Shown: positions 33,570 to 45,522, counted from the stretch's first letter. The stretch is 64,000 nucleotides of DNA from Physella acuta (GCF_028476545.1 NW_026731691.1:161517-225516), one strand, 5' to 3'. A program made the numbers and translations. The notes: generated from the sequence alone by a model not told the origin.

Positions 33570-34787
33570 ATGTCCCGCATCGACACAATGGACAGGACAG
33601 CCTACAGCGAGGAGGGCACCAACCTGGGCAGCTGTCTGTCCAGCTTCATCGACTGCCAAGACTGGACCAACACGACCGACGCCCTCACCAACCTGACCTC
33701 CCCGGCCGCCGGCCACAAAAAGCTCATGGACTACGTCATCGTCACGTGCTACCTCGTCATCTGCGTCTTCGGTCTCCTCGGCAACGGCACGGTCATCTAC
33801 GTCATACTCCGGTGCCCGAAGACGAAAACGGTGACGAACTTCTACCTCTTCAACCTGGCCGTGTCCGACGTGCTGTTCCTGACTATGATGCCGCTTATGG
33901 CCACCACAGTGTTAGTCAAGAGCTGGATCTTCGGCTTCCTCATGTGCAAGTTCTACTTCGTCCTGTACGCCATCAACCTTTTCGGTGGGGTTTTCAACAT
34001 CTGCGTACTGAGCGGGGACCGCTACCTGGCCGTGTGCCACCCTATAGGGTCTCTGAGGTACCGGACCCCGCGGATAGCCTTGACCTTGTGCGCATGCGTC
34101 TGGGTTCTGTCGCTGCTGGCCATGTTTCCGATTATCTTGTTCTCAACCACCGTGGACAACCCGTACAACCCCGGGTTGACCACCTGCCTCCTGAGCTGGC
34201 CGGCGTACGGTTACCTCCCCCCTTACATCTGGTATTCCTTCACCCTGGGGTTCGGGTTGCCCGTGGCCCTGGTCGCCATTTTCTACACCCTGGTCATCGT
34301 CCGCCTGCGCCGCGTAGGCCCGGGGAAACGAACCAAGGTCAAATCTCGCCGCCGCGTGACCTTCCTCGTCCTGACCTTGATAGCCGTCTACGTCATCTGC
34401 TGGCTGCCGTTCTGGTGCCTCCAGGTGTACAACGTGACCTTCACGCAGCTCAGCGAGGTCAAGGTCGTGGTCTTCCACGCCTTCACCGTGCTGTCCTACG
34501 CCAACAGCATGGTCAATCCTTTCCTCTACGCCTTCCTCAGCGAGAACTTCAGGAAAATTTTCTCCAAGGCCTTCAAACGGGCCACGAAATTTCTGACCAA
34601 TCACGTTGTCGTGGATACCCTTTTGACACGCACCAGCCACGCATACACGCGGGGCGGGGCGAGCGCAGCGCCGGAAGAAAGGGTTGAGTTGTCGTTAATG
34701 AACGCGCAAGTGACTCGGGATAAGCCAACTTCCGCCTTACCTTTGCGAGACGACCAAGGGTTTTTAAAGCCGCCGACGGTAAAGTAA
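33570..34787 (+). CDS. allatostatin-C/somatostatin-type receptor 3 (class A GPCR)
   Basis: Up to 405 residues, single exon, the most diverged of the three receptors. N-glycosylation sites NTT and NLT precede TM1. Landmarks: GLLGN in TM1, NLAVSD in TM2, Cys126 and a loop-2 cysteine (GLTTCLLSWP), DRY at 150-152, CWLPFW in TM6 and YANSMVNPFLYAFLSENFRK at TM7 and the start of helix 8. Loop 3 (VGPGKRTKVKSRRRVT) is shorter than in receptors 1 and 2. The tail ends DDQGFLKPPTVK, aligned to DDEGYLKPPVQL of receptor 2. Two starts are possible: 33570 has a weak context (TCCATGT), whereas the ATG at 33588 (ACAATGG) is strong, so the real protein may be 399 residues. Higher GC than receptors 1 and 2. Confidence 0.92.
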   Translation: MSRIDTMDRTAYSEEGTNLGSCLSSFIDCQDWTNTTDALTNLTSPAAGHKKLMDYVIVTCYLVICVFGLLGNGTVIYVILRCPKTKTVTNFYLFNLAVSDVLFLTMMPLMATTVLVKSWIFGFLMCKFYFVLYAINLFGGVFNICVLSGDRYLAVCHPIGSLRYRTPRIALTLCACVWVLSLLAMFPIILFSTTVDNPYNPGLTTCLLSWPAYGYLPPYIWYSFTLGFGLPVALVAIFYTLVIVRLRRVGPGKRTKVKSRRRVTFLVLTLIAVYVICWLPFWCLQVYNVTFTQLSEVKVVVFHAFTVLSYANSMVNPFLYAFLSENFRKIFSKAFKRATKFLTNHVVVDTLLTRTSHAYTRGGASAAPEERVELSLMNAQVTRDKPTSALPLRDDQGFLKPPTVK

Positions 34788-35504
34788 AAAAAAAAGGTTC
34801 CAAATTTTTTTTTATCCGGTGATCAAAGTGTCGAGGAAGTAGAAATCAAAGACCGGAGAAGAGATATCTTTAACCGTATCCCGTCGGTCTAGTCGCTCCG
34901 AGACTTAGAACAATCTTGGCACGAATCTTCGGGAGTATTCGAGCTAACGATACATCGGGTTTTAAAAAATCGACTTGGCCAGTTTGACAAGTAAAATCAA
35001 TGCTAAAATAATCGAGTCTATCAGAATGTAAGATTATATTTTCAAATATTATTTAAATTCAACAAACGTTTTAAGAAAAAAAAATTCTAAAATTAATGCG
35101 ATATATCTTTCTTAGAAAATAGAGTGGGAGAGGTGGATTTGTATGACAAATGACCACTATTTGTTTAGTAAAGATCTGAGATGAAATGTAATGATGGATG
35201 AACAAGTGTTTCCGCGTTGTCGTTTGAAACAGAGTAGCTGATGATGTTGCGTGTTTGCTTGGTTGTCAGCTAGGTCTAATGGGATGGGGTGGTTCAATGG
35301 CAGATCAAGTGAGGGGGGGGGGGGTGGCGGCTCTAGGTTCATCATCTGATCTTGTGGGTAGGTCTGCGTTACTGTTGCAGTTGTTGGGGGGGGGGTCTCG
35401 GAGTCCTGTTTGTATATTTTTGACACACGTCACTCTCGAGCTGTGAACAACATATGATGCGACAAATGTGATGCAGTAATGTCAGTAACTCTCAAGCAAA
35501 TTAA
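34788..35504. other. downstream flank of receptor 3
   Basis: AT-rich with G-runs at 35311-35325 and 35386-35396. No poly(A) hexamer close to the stop is obvious and no coding segment is recognised. Confidence 0.5.
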
Positions 35505-35550
35505 ATGTTTGACCGTGGCCCCCCAACCGCTAGGCCACACCGTCCCATTA
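35505..35550 (-). mobile_element. tRNA-like SINE head
   Basis: Minus strand GGGACGGTGTGGCCTAGCGG then TTGGGGGGCC, an A-box-like tRNA head. It abuts the next minisatellite on its right. No body or B box can be fixed. Confidence 0.45.
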
Positions 35551-35555
35551 GCCAT

Positions 35556-35938
35556 AGTAACATTAACCGTATGTCATGGCCATAGTAACAGTGGTCGTAT
35601 GTCATGGCCATAGTAACAGTGGTCGTATGTCATGGCCATAGTAACATTAACCGTATGTCATGGCCATAGTAACAGTGGTCGTATGTCATGGCCATAGTAA
35701 CAGTGGCCGTATGTCATGGCCATAGTAACAATGGCCGTATGTCAGGGCCATAGTAACAGTGGCCGTATGTCATTGCTATAGTAACAGTGGCCGTATGTCA
35801 TAGCCATAGTAACAGTGGCCGTATGTCAGGGCCATAGTAACAATGGCCGTATGTCAGGGCCATAGTAACAGTGGCCGTATGTCATTGCTATAGTAACAGT
35901 GGCCGTATGTCATAGCCATAGTAACAGTGGCCGTATGT
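35556..35938. repeat. 28-bp minisatellite
   Basis: About 13 units of GGCCATAGTAACAGTGGCCG plus TATGTCAT, with some GTGGTCG and ATTAACC variants. Confidence 0.95.
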
Positions 35939-35939
35939 C

Positions 35940-37238
35940 TTGAGGGTAGAACCGTTGGCCTTGGCTGTAGAAAACCATACTGAATCTTACATCTCAGTAC
36001 GTAATTTATTATCTTTTATTATTTAACATTTTTTTGACACGACGTTTTACCTACGTAGGTCAACCTTCTCCAACGTCAAGGTGAATAGACAGGAGCGTGT
36101 ACATGTGCTCAGCTCTCTGGGTCTTAAGTAGCACCCCCCCCTATCTTGACTCCTGAGGTTTTTTTAATGTTTCATGTTCTGTTGAATCTTAATCTTATAT
36201 GTTTATTCTTATGAGTTTATTTTGGTATATTTATCATTATAAGTTGTTGTTATGATTATCCTTATATGTGTATCCACATAACTTAAGTTATCGATACGTA
36301 TATACTTGTATGTTTACCCTTATGATTTCACCCTTATATTTCTATAGTAAAAAGTTTAATATATTTAAAACAATTTGTTTGACCTTTGAGAGCTGTTGAG
36401 AGAGACGTGAAACGGACCCCATGTGTGAGAGAGTGTGTGTGAGAAAGAGTGTGTGTGAGAGTGTGTGAGAGAGAGAGTGTGTGGAAGAGTGTGTGTGAGA
36501 GTGTGAGAGAGAGAGTGTGTGTGTGAGAGAGAAATAGGTATAAAGACTTTACTATAATCGTAGGTATGAACTAGGCTTTGTATAAAAACTGTTTATCCCA
36601 TGATTCAAAAACTAACCAAGAAAGATTTATGAAAATTGAATGATAATACCGATAAATATCATGGTGTAAATTATGTATATTTATGTCGTGACGTATATGT
36701 GTCTTTACTTTTTGATGTTTTATATCCATAATCGATAGAAAAAAAACTATATATTGATATGTGCTCGTATATTTATCACTGAGAAACATCGATTACATAT
36801 CTATCATTGTATACAACCTAAAAATGTATGTCGTTCTTAATCGCATTATGTTTCATAAAGAATAAAAATTCTCTAATTATTTTTTTTTTCATGTAAATTA
36901 AATGTAAATATTAAGTGTACACTAAATCAATATTAATGTTACAAAATGTGTTTACTGTGCGAGTCAAATGATACGAAATTTCAAAATTGTATTTTTTTTT
37001 AAATGCACATTTTCTTTTCGTTTCTCCATACTATGTTAACAAATGTGTACAAAAAAAAATTTGGCAAAATGGGACACAGTGACGTAGCACACAAATGTGT
37101 GTACTTTGACCATCACAAGTTCACATACAGCGGGTCTCCTAACTCCTCTAGACAAGGGGAAGCAACTAAGTGTAGTTATTGTGTATCCGACTTGCCTCCA
37201 ACTCTGTACTTCTTCATTGTCTCGTCTTTCTGTGGGTG
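35940..37238. other. AT-rich spacer with GT/GA microsatellite
   Basis: 36425-36530 is a (GTGTGTGA)(GA) compound tract. The rest is AT-rich unique sequence without a recognisable exon. Confidence 0.55.
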
Positions 37239-37239
37239 A

Positions 37240-37770
37240 TATCCACACTATCCTGGCTATATCCAGGTGATATCCACACTAGCCTGGCTATATCCAGGTG
37301 CTATTCACAGTAGCCTGGAACTATCCAGGTGCTGAACATAGTGGATTATCCAGGCTCTATCCATAGCAGATTATTCAGGCTCTATCCATAGCAGATTATA
37401 CAGGCTCTATCCATAGCAATTATCTAGGCTCTATCCATAGCAATTATCCAGGCTCTATCCATAGCAGATTATTCAGACTCTATCAATCATAGATTAACCA
37501 GTCTCATTCTATAGGGCTGGTAAGTAGGTCACCAACCAGTTCTACGGCTCAATAAAACCGGCATAAGCCATAGAACTGGTTGGGGACCTACTTACCAGCC
37601 CTATAGTAAATAATCCAGCCTCTATCCATACTAGGTTGATATTATCCAGCCTCTATCCATACTAGGTTGATATTATCCAGCCTCTATCCATAGTAGGCTG
37701 GTATTATCCACAATGACCTGACACCCAGACTCCATACAGAGTGGTATTTCATGAATCCAGGCTGTATTTA
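37240..37770. repeat. degenerate TATCCA-rich minisatellite interrupted by a MITE
   Basis: Units built on CAGGCTCTATCCATAGCAGA and TTAT, drifting to CCAGCCTCTATCCATACTAG. The foldback element at 37509-37606 splits the array. Confidence 0.9.
37509..37606. mobile_element. 98-bp foldback MITE, almost perfect palindrome
   Basis: Left arm CTATAGGGCTGGTAAGTAGG... and right arm ...CCTACTTACCAGCCCTATAG are complementary over about 41 bp with two mismatches and a loop of about 16 bp. TA dinucleotides flank a TAGGGCTGG terminus, which fits the TA target site of Tc1/mariner-type elements. It sits inside a tandem array. Confidence 0.85.
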
Positions 37771-37771
37771 G

Positions 37772-38180
37772 AGTGGCTGGACATTATCCACAGCTCCACG
37801 ACTGCATCCATTATCCACTCTATGAGCTACATGAACTGTACATATCCGTTAAAACACGTTCGCAGTGTTGTGTTCAAAAGTTCATCAATTCATGTTCACT
37901 TCTATGTCATCTGATCTTTGATGTAATTGTTTATTTCAATATACATTTCAAGATAATTGTTTATTTCAATATACATTTTAAGATAATTGTTTCGTTTCTC
38001 GTTTTAAAAATATGTCTATATGTTTAAATTGTAAACTTGCGCCTTATACTTATCAAACATATTCTGAGATAGTTTATTGGATCATCCAGAGTTATGTGAT
38101 TTCAATATCTGTATAGATCTAATAGTGCGAGGGTGAGCGGTATATTTGGGACGCGGTCCCATTTGCTGAGTTGTAAAGCC
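37772..38180. other. AT-rich spacer
   Basis: Includes a short direct repeat (ATAATTGTTTATTTCAATAT at 37923 and 37954). Nothing else recognised. Confidence 0.55.
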
Positions 38181-38183
38181 AAG

Positions 38184-38185
<2 letters not shown>

Positions 38186-38257
<72 letters not shown>
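38186..38257. repeat. (TA)n microsatellite
   Basis: About 70 bp of pure TA. Confidence 0.98.
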
Positions 38258-38259
<2 letters not shown>

Positions 38260-38260
<1 letters not shown>

Positions 38261-39184
38261 CGGTGGGCTGTTAGTTTGATGGAATAGTATTTAGTTATTT
38301 AATGCTTATCGTAAATTAAGGGATTATTGAACATGCTTATACATAGTTATTAACACATTTGTGGTTAATAATTTTTTAATGTGTGCTAACGTCTGCTAAT
38401 GTTTAATGATTTTTTTTCAAATGTGATCTGATCTGGTGATACTGTGATCCGTTTTGTCGTCTGCTACTCTGACTGTTGAATTTTAAATTCGCGGGGAATT
38501 CAGGAACCATGACTAAGTCAGTGTTTTTTTTTGTGACAAGGGGAAGTCAGTGAACTTTAGAAGATGAGATAATTTGTATGACAATGGGGGGGGGGGGGGA
38601 CGGACGATAGAAGGGTTGAGTCACATATCCTTGATAGCGTAATTCATAAAACGAAATCAAGGGAAGTAACTATCCGTGACAGAGAAAGGGAAGTAATTGA
38701 TATCGAACACGTGAAAGTCACGGGCCTTGAAATAAATGGACGCCTGTAATCACTCAACTTAGCTTACGTCATCAATACATTAGATTGGCTGTTTTTAGTC
38801 TAGTGGGGGGGGGGGGGGGGGAAGAAGGAGTAGGGATGATTTGATTGCTAGGTTGGGTTAAAAAAAAAGGATATCCGCAATTTGTACAGTACAACATATC
38901 TGAAGAATAAAACATTTTGGTGACGTTTTAAAAAAAAAAACGTTTTTTTTTTTCCTTGATTACCCAGCCCCAATTAATTTACGGCAACAATTAAATGTTT
39001 TGTATAAAATCTGACTATTATGGTTTCTTTATTCCACCTAGTCACGTGAGCTGTACGTGAATGTTCCATCTCTTTCATCTGCCTAATAATTATATTAGTT
39101 TCGTTATCGATGTCATGGCTGTGTTTTTATTTTTTTACACAATTGTCATATAAACATTGATTTTTACTAATGTAAATTTTTTGC
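38260..39184. other. AT-rich spacer with G-runs
   Basis: Poly-G runs at 38587-38599 and 38806-38821. No gene or element recognised. Confidence 0.5.
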
Positions 39185-39189
39185 TTACG

Positions 39190-39490
39190 TCAGTTAAATT
39201 CATCTATTAAATTTGTCAAATTTGTCTAATTGGTCAAATTTGTCTGTCAAATTTGTGTTTCAACTTCGTCGGTCAAATTTATCTGTCAAATTTGTGTGTA
39301 AAATTTGTCGAATTTGTCAAATTTCTTTGTCAAATTCGTCTGTCAAATTTGCCCGTCAAATTTGTCCGTCAAATTTGTCTCACGAATATTTCTGTTAAAT
39401 TTGTCAAATTTGTCCGTCAAATTTGTCCGTCTAATTTGTCCGTCAAATTTGTCCGTCAAATTTGTCCGTCAAATTTGCCTGTCAAATAGT
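39190..39490. repeat. 13-bp minisatellite (GTCAAATTTGTCC)n
   Basis: About 22 units with drift. Three successive units make 39 nt, giving open frames that repeat SNLSVKFV and QICPSNL; these are not genes. Confidence 0.9.
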
Positions 39491-39499
39491 CCTTGGTTG

Positions 39500-40134
39500 A
39501 TTTTTTGACTTGTGTACAGAAAGTCTGTGTACATACTTTAGACCTGCTTGATTGTATGTGTACGTGTTCACTTCTGATCAGCTGTTTAAGAAAACAAACT
39601 GTTACGTCATATCCTGTTGTTGCCGTTGTACAAATGGCGGACTAAATTGTTTGGATTTGGAAAAAAATAAATAAAATGCTTCCCTGAAAAAAAAATTTGT
39701 TGTTGTTATTTTAATTTTTGTTGTTTTGTGTTTCACCTGAAATAATTAGTGGTATCATTTTATGCATGTTTTCTTAATTGGACAGTTTCATTAATAACCA
39801 CAATGTTATTTTTTACTAATTATAATTACTAATTATTTATTTAAAATTTTTTAAAAATTATTTAAATAATTATTTATTTTACTAATTATTTTACAAAATC
39901 CCCCCCCCCTATCCCAATTTAAAATATTTATAATAAGCGACATGTTACATCAAACATATTTGTTTTTCACATGCCACTATTACATAAAATTAGTAAATAA
40001 AGTGCCCCCCCCCCCCCCCCGGAGAAAAAAGTCTAGAAGAAACACTGATTGTAGTAACACCAGCTACGTCACAACACTGCTTCATAATAACTATAAATAA
40101 CTCAGTTCAGTTCTGGCCTTAACCTTGTCCGTAT

Positions 40135-40136
<2 letters not shown>
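39500..40136. other. AT-rich spacer
   Basis: Contains C-runs at 39901-39909 and 40003-40020 and runs of TTATTTAAATAATT. No gene recognised. Confidence 0.5.
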
Positions 40137-40531
<395 letters not shown>

Positions 40532-40601
40532 CACCATTGGGTGATGACGCACTGGCTAATCCAAGCACAAAGCTTGGGCCCAAAGTTAAATAGAGCCAGA
40601 T

Positions 40602-40756
40602 CAGTGTTTCTTTCAGACATTTTTCTCCGGGGAAGGGGGGTGGATTACCAGAAAATTTCGGGGGGGGGGGACTATAATTTCCGGGGGGCGGACACTGTTA
40701 AAAGTATATATTTTCTATATAAATTCCATTTCGCTCGATTCCTGGAAGAAACTTTG
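40602..40756. mobile_element. hAT-type G-rich MITE, copy 2, with perfect target duplication
   Basis: CAGTGTTTCTTTCAGAC at the left and CCTGGAAGAAACTTTG at the right. Flanks 40594-40601 and 40757-40764 are both AGCCAGAT. Interior has G-runs and AAAAGTATATATTTTCTATA. 155 bp, no coding capacity. Confidence 0.93.
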
Positions 40757-40764
40757 AGCCAGAT

Positions 40765-41445
40765 GTTGCAAATGTATCAGCCCCCCCCCCCCCTCTCTAC
40801 ACAGCTGATGGACCCAAGGAACAGAACGTTACCTATAGCATACAACTGGGAAACAGCTGTCAAAAAGAAACCAGTGAAATCAATGCTGACCAAAGATTTT
40901 ATTTTTATTTTGTTAAAAATATATTTAAAAGGGAAGCGACTCTACAATTATTGACCATTATTTTTTTATTACTATGCGTAGAATTAATTAAATAGTATTT
41001 ACTACTTTCTGGCGTGCCACAATCTAAACATGTTTAATTAAGTTTTACATCAAGACGATAGAAATTAATTAAAGTAATTTAATTAAAATAAAGACGCAGC
41101 TTTTTTTAGCACTCTAACTCCCGATCCGCCCGCCTACATTGGGCGCGTTTCCTAGATTCCTCTTTTACACTGGAAATAAAATCTTTTAAATTAAACAATG
41201 TGAAAGTACCACTGTACACAGATGTAATAACAACTCGACAATTTTCATTAAATAGGGCTTCAAACAATGGTCGCCAAATATATTTAAATCAGTTCCATAA
41301 GTTACATATCAAGAAAAAAATTAAAATATTAAAATTAAACGATTAATTAAAAAAAATTAAAACGATTAGTGTTTTTAGTAAAAATATTTTAATCATGTAA
41401 TTTAGTAATAGAAATTAAGATTCCTAAGATGCCTAGAGGGGGGGG
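40765..41445. other. AT-rich spacer
   Basis: No gene or repeat family recognised; rich in AATTAATTAAA words and ends in a G-run at 41440-41449. Confidence 0.5.
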
Positions 41446-41448
41446 GGG

Positions 41449-41610
41449 GACGAAGTGGTTTAGCGGTAGAGAGCTGGACTGCTAACCCGTAAGTCTAGAA
41501 CTCGAATCCGGTTCCAAGTCATAGTGCTGGGCATAGTGCTGACCACACTATCTCTTCACAGAAACAAGTGAACTCCACTTCACTTGCCCAAGTTCATTAC
41601 ACATACAACA
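41449..41610 (+). mobile_element. tRNA-derived SINE (family 2)
   Basis: Head GTGGTTTAGCGGTAGAGAGC (A box) and GAACTCGAATCCGG (B box), then a body ending GTGAACTCCACTTCACTTGC, the tail shared with 22437 and 57552. The cloverleaf does not close well, so it is a SINE and not a tRNA gene. Confidence 0.72.
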
Positions 41611-41619
41611 TTTAGTTTT

Positions 41620-42345
41620 ATATCTGCTATATACAAACAAAGTAATTTGAAAAAAAACCTAAGAAAGTTTGTGCTCAGGTTATGAATCGATTAACATTTT
41701 TTTTATTAAAGTCGTATTTTTGATAATCATTTCGATCGACTTTTTCATAACACACTCACCCCATCCCACCCCTACCTCCCAACACACTCCCCCACACCCA
41801 CCACCCCCCCCCCCCTCAATCCCTCCCAAAGCGTAACACTGTGTTTGAACTCTCCGCGCCAGATTCCAAATTTCCCACCACAAGACGAAATTCCAAAGGT
41901 GAATCAACTCCCGAGAAAATATGTAGACTTGATTAACTTGGAGGCTAATCCAAGAGCTCGGAGGTCAACTGGACGCGTGGATAACTGCCACGGACAACGG
42001 CTCCAGTGGATAAAGAAATATCCACAGCGCACCGACCTGGGCACGACTTCCGCCCGTGAAAATAAAAACTGTGACCGGGTGGTTTTGTTTTGTTTTGTTG
42101 TCGTAGATTTTATTTTTAGGAACGATTCATTGGCTCCGTGAAGGAAAGCCGAGGCTACGTCTAGGGCTGGCATTATGCCAACAAATTGGGGGAACTTCGT
42201 ACAAGGCACACACTCGGGCGTATGGAAATTTGGGGGTGGGGGGGGGGGGAGGGGGTGGGGGAGGCAATCAATTGTTCTATTCATTCTGGCACTGGAGCTA
42301 TTTGGTCCGGCTCACTCAACGAGAAAGGTTTCAACTTGTCATTGG
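41620..42345. other. spacer with mixed composition
   Basis: C-rich 41757-41825 and G-rich 42230-42262 bracket a less AT-rich segment (41845-42141) with a 98-codon open frame that matches nothing I know. Confidence 0.45.
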
Positions 42346-42349
42346 GAGA

Positions 42350-42800
42350 ACTTGACCGTTGGTGGATCGATGTAAAGGTAAAATTGTCATTTTGGGTGCT
42401 TGACCGGTGGTCAGTATATAAGGGTGAACCTGCTATTTTGAGGGCTTGACTTTTGGTTAATATAAAAATAAATTGTCATTTTGATGTTTGACCGCTAGTC
42501 AGTATATAAAGGTGAACCTGCTATTTTGATTGCTTGATCGTTAATGAATTAATATAAATGTAAAATCGTCATTTGGAGATCTTGACCACTGGTGAATCAA
42601 TATAAAAGTAAAATTGTCATTTTGAGTGCTTGACCACTGGTCAGCATATTAAGGTGAACTTGACATTATGATGGCTTGACCGTATTTGATTAATATAAAA
42701 GTAAAATTGTCATTTGAAGTGCTAGGTAGTTGGTTGATCAACATAAAAGGTACTGTAAGTAAACTTGTCAATTGGAGAACTAACTTGACCGCTGATCTAT
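42350..42800. repeat. degenerate ~90-bp tandem repeat
   Basis: Units containing AATATAAAAGTAAAATTGTC, ATTTTGAGTGCTTGACC and GGTCAGTATATAAGGTGAAC recur about five times with heavy drift. Confidence 0.75.
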
Positions 42801-43195
42801 CTAATTAAAGGTAAGTTTTTTTTCAGCAAGAAGTAGAGCAAAGTGTCGGCGAATCTATTTAAATAACCTACCTTAATAAAATGTAACGTCAAAATCTTTG
42901 ATTAAATAAAAATGATCCAATTAGCTTTCTGGACAAAACATGCAAGTAGCTAGGAAGTGTCAGGTTTACATATTTTCAACATGTCCTGAAGTATCAAGTT
43001 TACATCTTGGAGAAGGGAAGACAATCAGGAAGTGTCGTTTAACTACAAACACCCGACGAAAAGTGTCAAGTTTGCTTGTTAAAGCTTGTCCTGAAGTGTC
43101 AAGTTTACCCATGACAAATGCCAAGCTGACGTCAATGTTCATTACAATTTTAATTTGAAAAACGTTTTGGTCGGGGTCGATTCAAATCGTTCTCA
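42801..43195. other. spacer with loose GAAGTGTCAAGTTTAC repetition
   Basis: 42930-43125 repeats GTCCTGAAGTGTCAAGTTTA words about four times; otherwise nothing recognised. Confidence 0.5.
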
Positions 43196-43199
43196 CGTC

Positions 43200-43690
43200 A
43201 TTAGCCACAGTTCGAATCCATGCCAACTATTTGCATGGTGGGCTGGTGGTGGGGTGTGAGGGTACATGTATTGCATAGTCATAGCCATAGCCACGGTTAG
43301 AATCCTCGAATGGTGGGTAGGTGGTGGGGGTGGGGTACTTGTATTACACAGCCCAATTAGCAGTTCGAATCCTCAGCTAGTGGACAGGTTGTGGTGGTGG
43401 TGGTGGTGGTGGTGGTGGTGGGTGCATGTATTGCACAGCCCCAATAACAGTTCAAATCCTCAAATAGTGAGTAGGAGGTGGGTGTGAGGGTACATGGTTT
43501 TCACAGCCACAGTTCAAATCCTCAAATGGTGGGTTGGTGGTGGGGGTGTGAGGGTGCATGTATTTCACAGCCCTAGCCACGGTTCGAATCCTGAACTAAT
43601 GGACAGGTTCATGTGGGGGTGGAGGTACATTGTTTTCACAGCCCTAGTAACAGTTCAAATCCTCAAATGGTGGGTAGATACTGGGTGGAG
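43200..43690. repeat. minisatellite carrying a Pol III B-box-like motif
   Basis: Units of about 65-85 bp each contain AGTTCGAATCCTCAAATGGT-like sequence, then GGTGGTGGGGGTG and TACATGTATTTCACAGCC. GTTCGAATCC or GTTCAAATCC appears six or seven times. Includes a (GGT)n stretch at 43388-43420. Confidence 0.85.
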
Positions 43691-43694
43691 GAAG

Positions 43695-44965
43695 CTTTCA
43701 TAACATCCCCTAGGGGACCCAAAACGTTATCATTTAACCCACAGAGCTTATGAGTTATGGTTTGGGTGGCATGTCATTACATCTCTCCATAGAAAATTAT
43801 TGTGTAAGCAATTACACCTCAGGGTTGATAGATATGTAACAATGCCAACCGCAATTTAACAGCGATGTAATTTGATGTTCTCGTGTTCACGTTTTTTTTT
43901 TAAAATCCAGACCAGATTTTATTAATATTACATTTAACCTATTACAACTTCTCTTTCCCCTACCCCTCCCACCACACTATTCCCCAAAATAACTTAATAT
44001 TGATTGAATTTTAATTAGGTAACTTAATCTTACCAAGATACTTTTTCCTCTGTCAAACAAAGTTTTCGCGATTCCAATTATTTTACATTTAAGTGAATTT
44101 TTACATATTTTTTTATTTCATTTAATAAAGACAACTTTTTAGAAAATTCTGGTTGGTTTTTGTGATGAGAAAATGTTCAAAGATCCAGTCAATGCTGGAT
44201 GTTGAATGTTGGTGTCTATGTCATAACGATATGTGGTGGTTGGAGTTTGTAGGTTAGAGATAATGTAACCAATTAGCGCAGTCATGTAATTAGAGTCCGG
44301 CGATTTTTTTTTAATTAAACATGTCATGAAGCGAAGGGTTTGTGAAATTTAATTACGGGGTAGTTTAATTGGCTGTTGTCTTAATTAAAGAATATGTCCA
44401 ATTATCTTTGATGTTGTTGGTTTTTTTTAAGGTGTGGTTTTTGTAAGCAAGTTGAAGATGATTTGTCAACGTCGATGACAGTTAAATGTCGGTTAGATGT
44501 CTTTAGCTGGCATTGAAGTGTCATGACACGACACATGATGGTGCCTGCGGCAGATGAAGTAGAGTGTATTTCCAGTGCTGTCAACGTTTCTATGCTGATG
44601 TTATGAGATCAACATATCCCTTATAAAAACATTACGCGACCAGTGCAACTCTCTGTTGGCTAATGACCTCTTGTGTGATTGACTGGGTGTACCCTAAACG
44701 TTGTGAATATCAAATTATCTCAAATTTCACATAGTTTTAAAAAAAAAATAATTTAACGATGGCATTCTAATCACGTTTTCACATTCGTTTATCTGTTATT
44801 TTATTTTGATTACAAAAGAATACATTTTATATTTTACATTTTAACATTTTAATTTTTACCATGCTTTTTAAAAAATATCATTTTACTCTTATTTAGTAAA
44901 GATCATATATCTTTATATCATATATCATATAGATTTAAAGATCGTTCATCAAGTATAAATTTAAA
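43695..44965. other. AT-rich spacer
   Basis: No gene recognised. A short ATCATATATCTTTATATCAT repeat at about 44903 precedes the next array. Confidence 0.5.
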
Positions 44966-44974
44966 GATCATCTA

Positions 44975-45395
44975 TCCCGGACTTGTTCCAGAACTTGTAG
45001 GGACTTGTTCCAGAACTTGTAGGTACTTATTCCAGGACTTGTAGGTAGTTGTTCCAGAACTTGTAGGTTGTTGTTCCAGAACTTAGAGGAACTTGTTTCA
45101 AAGCTTGTAGGTAGTTGTTCGAGAACTTGTGGGGACTTGTTCCATAACTTGTAGGGACTTGGTTCAGAACTTGTAGGGACTAGTTCCAGAACTTGTGGGT
45201 TCATGTGACTTGTTCCAGAACGTGTATGGACTTGTTCCAGAACTTGTATGGACTTGTTCCAGAACTTGTATGGACTTGTTCCAGAACTGGTATGGACTTG
45301 TTCCAGAACTTGTAGGGACTTGTTCCAGAACTTGTAGGGACTTGTTCCAGAACTTGTAGGGACTTGTTCCAGAACTTGTGGATTCGTGTGACTGG
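44975..45395. repeat. 22-bp minisatellite, array 1
   Basis: About 19 units of ACTTGTTCCAGAACTTGTAG plus GG. The same unit in the same orientation forms another array at 47420-47795. Confidence 0.93.
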
Positions 45396-45522
45396 TTTCA
45401 GAACATTTGTCTAGTGTCTAATATATATTCAAATATCAACTATTATTTACAGATTCATAAATCATCTATCAATAGACTAATCATCTATCAAGTATAGATT
45501 CAAAGATCATCTATCAAGTATA

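Noticed and set aside
41449-41520. tRNA gene
   Set aside because: A and B boxes are present but acceptor and anticodon stems do not pair, and a SINE tail follows.
41845-42141. 98-codon open frame in less AT-rich sequence
   Set aside because: No recognisable family, no splice or poly(A) logic; chance frame is as likely.
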